Source of the DNA: Gemmatimonadaceae bacterium
Lineage (GTDB): Bacteria; Gemmatimonadota; Gemmatimonadetes; Gemmatimonadales; Gemmatimonadaceae
NCBI GenBank assembly: GCA_025357975.1
Contig: JANYKY010000319.1
Span: 1-6,955, forward strand
Length of the DNA: 6,955 bases
Direction of reading: 5' to 3'
Below the pieces are notes generated by a model. That model saw nothing but the letters and a program-made list of their open reading frames with translations, did not search any database and had not been told where the DNA came from. Each line of letters begins with the position of its first letter. Positions within the stretch are counted from its first letter, which is position 1. A program made the position numbers and the translations under genes. Below are positions 5,648-6,955 of this stretch, piece after piece.

Positions 5648-6955
5648 CGTCAATCGACACCGATACCGCATTCGAATCCGAACTCGCCGAAAAAGATCGC
5701 GAGATCGAACGACTTCGCTCCGAGCTCGCGCAGTGGCAAGCGAAATTCGACAAAGCAAAAAAGAGAGATATCGGCTTCACCAATTCCGAAAAAGAAGTCA
5801 GCCCGCTGTTTACTTCACTCGACACCGGCGCCGTCTCGGAAAACGATCTCGGGCTTCCAGGCGCATATCCATATACACGCGGAATTCACCCGACTGGTTA
5901 CCGCGGAAAGTTGTGGACGATGCGCCAGTTCGCCGGGTTCGGGAGCGCAACCGACACGAACGAGCGTTACAAGTTCCTGCTCGCCCACGGACAGACGGGG
6001 CTCTCGGTCGCATTCGATTTCCCGACTTTGATGGGATACGACTCCGATCATCCGCGCTCAGAGGGCGAAGTCGGAAAATGCGGCGTGGCCATTTCCAGTC
6101 TCGCCGACATGGAGGTTTTGTTCGACGGCATACCGCTGGACAAGGTGTCCACGTCGATGACGATCAACGGACCAGCAGTGATCCTCTATTGTTTTTATCT
6201 GGCTGCGGCTGAAAAGCAGGGCGTCGACCTGAAAGAGCTGCGGGGCACAATTCAAAATGACATTCTGAAAGAGTACATGGCCCAGCACGCATGGGTCTAT
6301 CCGATCGAGCCCGCGCTCCGTCTCATTGTCGATTGCTTTGAATGGTCCGCCACGCACGTACCGCAATGGAATACGATTTCGATTTCCGGATATCACATCC
6401 GCGAAGCAGGCGCCACCGCGGCACAAGAGCTCGCGTTTACACTCGCTGACGGCTTTACATACGTGGAGCGCGGTATCGCTCGCGGCCTCGATGTGGACTC
6501 GTTCGCGCCACGCCTCTCATTCTTCTGGGATATACACAACGATTTCTTTGAAGAGATCGCAAAGCTGCGGGCAGCACGCCGTATCTGGGCGAGGCACATG
6601 CGCGACCGCTACGGCGCAAAGGATCCACGCTCGCTCATCATGCGATTCCATTCGCAGACGGCCGGCGTAACTCTCACCGCCCAGCAGCCGATGAACAACG
6701 TCGTGCGCGTAGCCTACCAGGCGATGGCGGCAGTGCTCGGTGGAACCCAGTCGCTGCACACAAATTCGATGGATGAGACCTTGGCCCTGCCGACAGAGGA
6801 ATCCGTTCAGGTTGCGCTGAGAACTCAGCAGGTTCTTGCGTATGAGACGGGTGTGCCCAACGTGATCGATCCGCTGGGCGGCTCATACTATATCGAAGCG
6901 CTGACCTCCCAGATGGAACAGGAGGCGGAGGATCTCTTCAGGCAAATCGAGGAGG
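5644..6955 (+). CDS. Methylmalonyl-CoA mutase-type acyl-CoA mutase large subunit, N-terminal part (cut by window edge)
   Basis: Adenosylcobalamin-dependent carbon-skeleton mutase, probably interconverting methylmalonyl-CoA and succinyl-CoA. The first 437 residues are present and the frame is open at the edge. Residues 10-41 form a charged helical, coiled-coil-like arm; the TIM-barrel substrate domain begins near [16 protein letters not shown] (73-88). Diagnostic blocks are [10 protein letters not shown] (91-100), [22 protein letters not shown] (123-144), [14 protein letters not shown] (201-214), [13 protein letters not shown] (246-258) with active-site Tyr250 and His251, FAPRLSFFW (287-295), [13 protein letters not shown] (366-378) and [13 protein letters not shown] (408-420). 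Tyr86 and Arg226 match Tyr89 and Arg207 of the P. shermanii enzyme, which hold the substrate carboxylate; isobutyryl-CoA mutases carry Phe and Gln there. The B12-binding domain (DXHXXG) is not in the window; it may be C-terminal or on a separate small subunit downstream. The sequence style is closer to the split large-subunit group (inference). Other acyl-CoA mutase specificities cannot be fully excluded. Confidence 0.9.
   Translation, partial: MTSIDTDTAFESELAEKDREIERLRSELAQWQAKFDKAKKRDIGFTNSEKEVSPLFTSLDTGAVSENDLGLPGAYPYTRGIHPTGYRGKLWTMRQFAGFGSATDTNERYKFLLAHGQTGLSVAFDFPTLMGYDSDHPRSEGEVGKCGVAISSLADMEVLFDGIPLDKVSTSMTINGPAVILYCFYLAAAEKQGVDLKELRGTIQNDILKEYMAQHAWVYPIEPALRLIVDCFEWSATHVPQWNTISISGYHIREAGATAAQELAFTLADGFTYVERGIARGLDVDSFAPRLSFFWDIHNDFFEEIAKLRAARRIWARHMRDRYGAKDPRSLIMRFHSQTAGVTLTAQQPMNNVVRVAYQAMAAVLGGTQSLHTNSMDETLALPTEESVQVALRTQQVLAYETGVPNVIDPLGGSYYIEALTSQMEQEAEDLFRQIEE

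Overview
This is a GC-rich bacterial chromosomal window with almost no free space. It holds seven genes: two partial ones at the edges and five complete ones. All complete genes are recognisable housekeeping or central-metabolism families. I see no mobile element, CRISPR array, tRNA, rRNA or prophage signal. The lineage cannot be fixed from the window alone. A LytR_C-type protein, a YbeY of the variant seen in Bacteroidetes-like groups, and meaB/mutase genes placed behind ybeY together suggest something like Gemmatimonadota or a related FCB-side phylum. This is a low-confidence guess.

Layout: positions 1-219 (+) carry the C-terminal end of a LytR_C-domain protein. It runs tail-to-tail into rlmN (172-1248, -), and the two 3' coding ends overlap by 48 bp. 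A 163-bp divergent gap (1249-1411) separates rlmN from aspS and is the only real intergenic space. From 1412 to the right edge all genes run on the + strand with overlaps or a 7-nt gap: aspS (1412-3196), phoH/ybeZ (3189-4142), ybeY (4150-4593), meaB (4577-5647) and the large subunit of a methylmalonyl-CoA-type mutase (5644 to beyond 6955). The spacing implies one transcript with translational coupling.

How the genes relate: rlmN, aspS, phoH and ybeY all serve translation and RNA. They cover 23S/tRNA A2 methylation, Asp-tRNA synthesis, a PhoH-type RNA-linked ATPase and the YbeY rRNA-processing metalloprotein. The last two genes form a coenzyme B12 module, a G-protein chaperone and its mutase, used in propionyl-CoA/methylmalonyl-CoA metabolism. 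The join between the two themes, at the ybeY/meaB overlap, is the most notable aspect of gene order.

The most interesting small-scale signal is a perfect 7-bp hairpin with a 3-nt loop. It covers the ybeY Shine-Dalgarno and start codon and begins on the last base of the phoH stop codon, so it would fit a device that couples ybeY translation to phoH translation. I found no convincing novel system beyond this.
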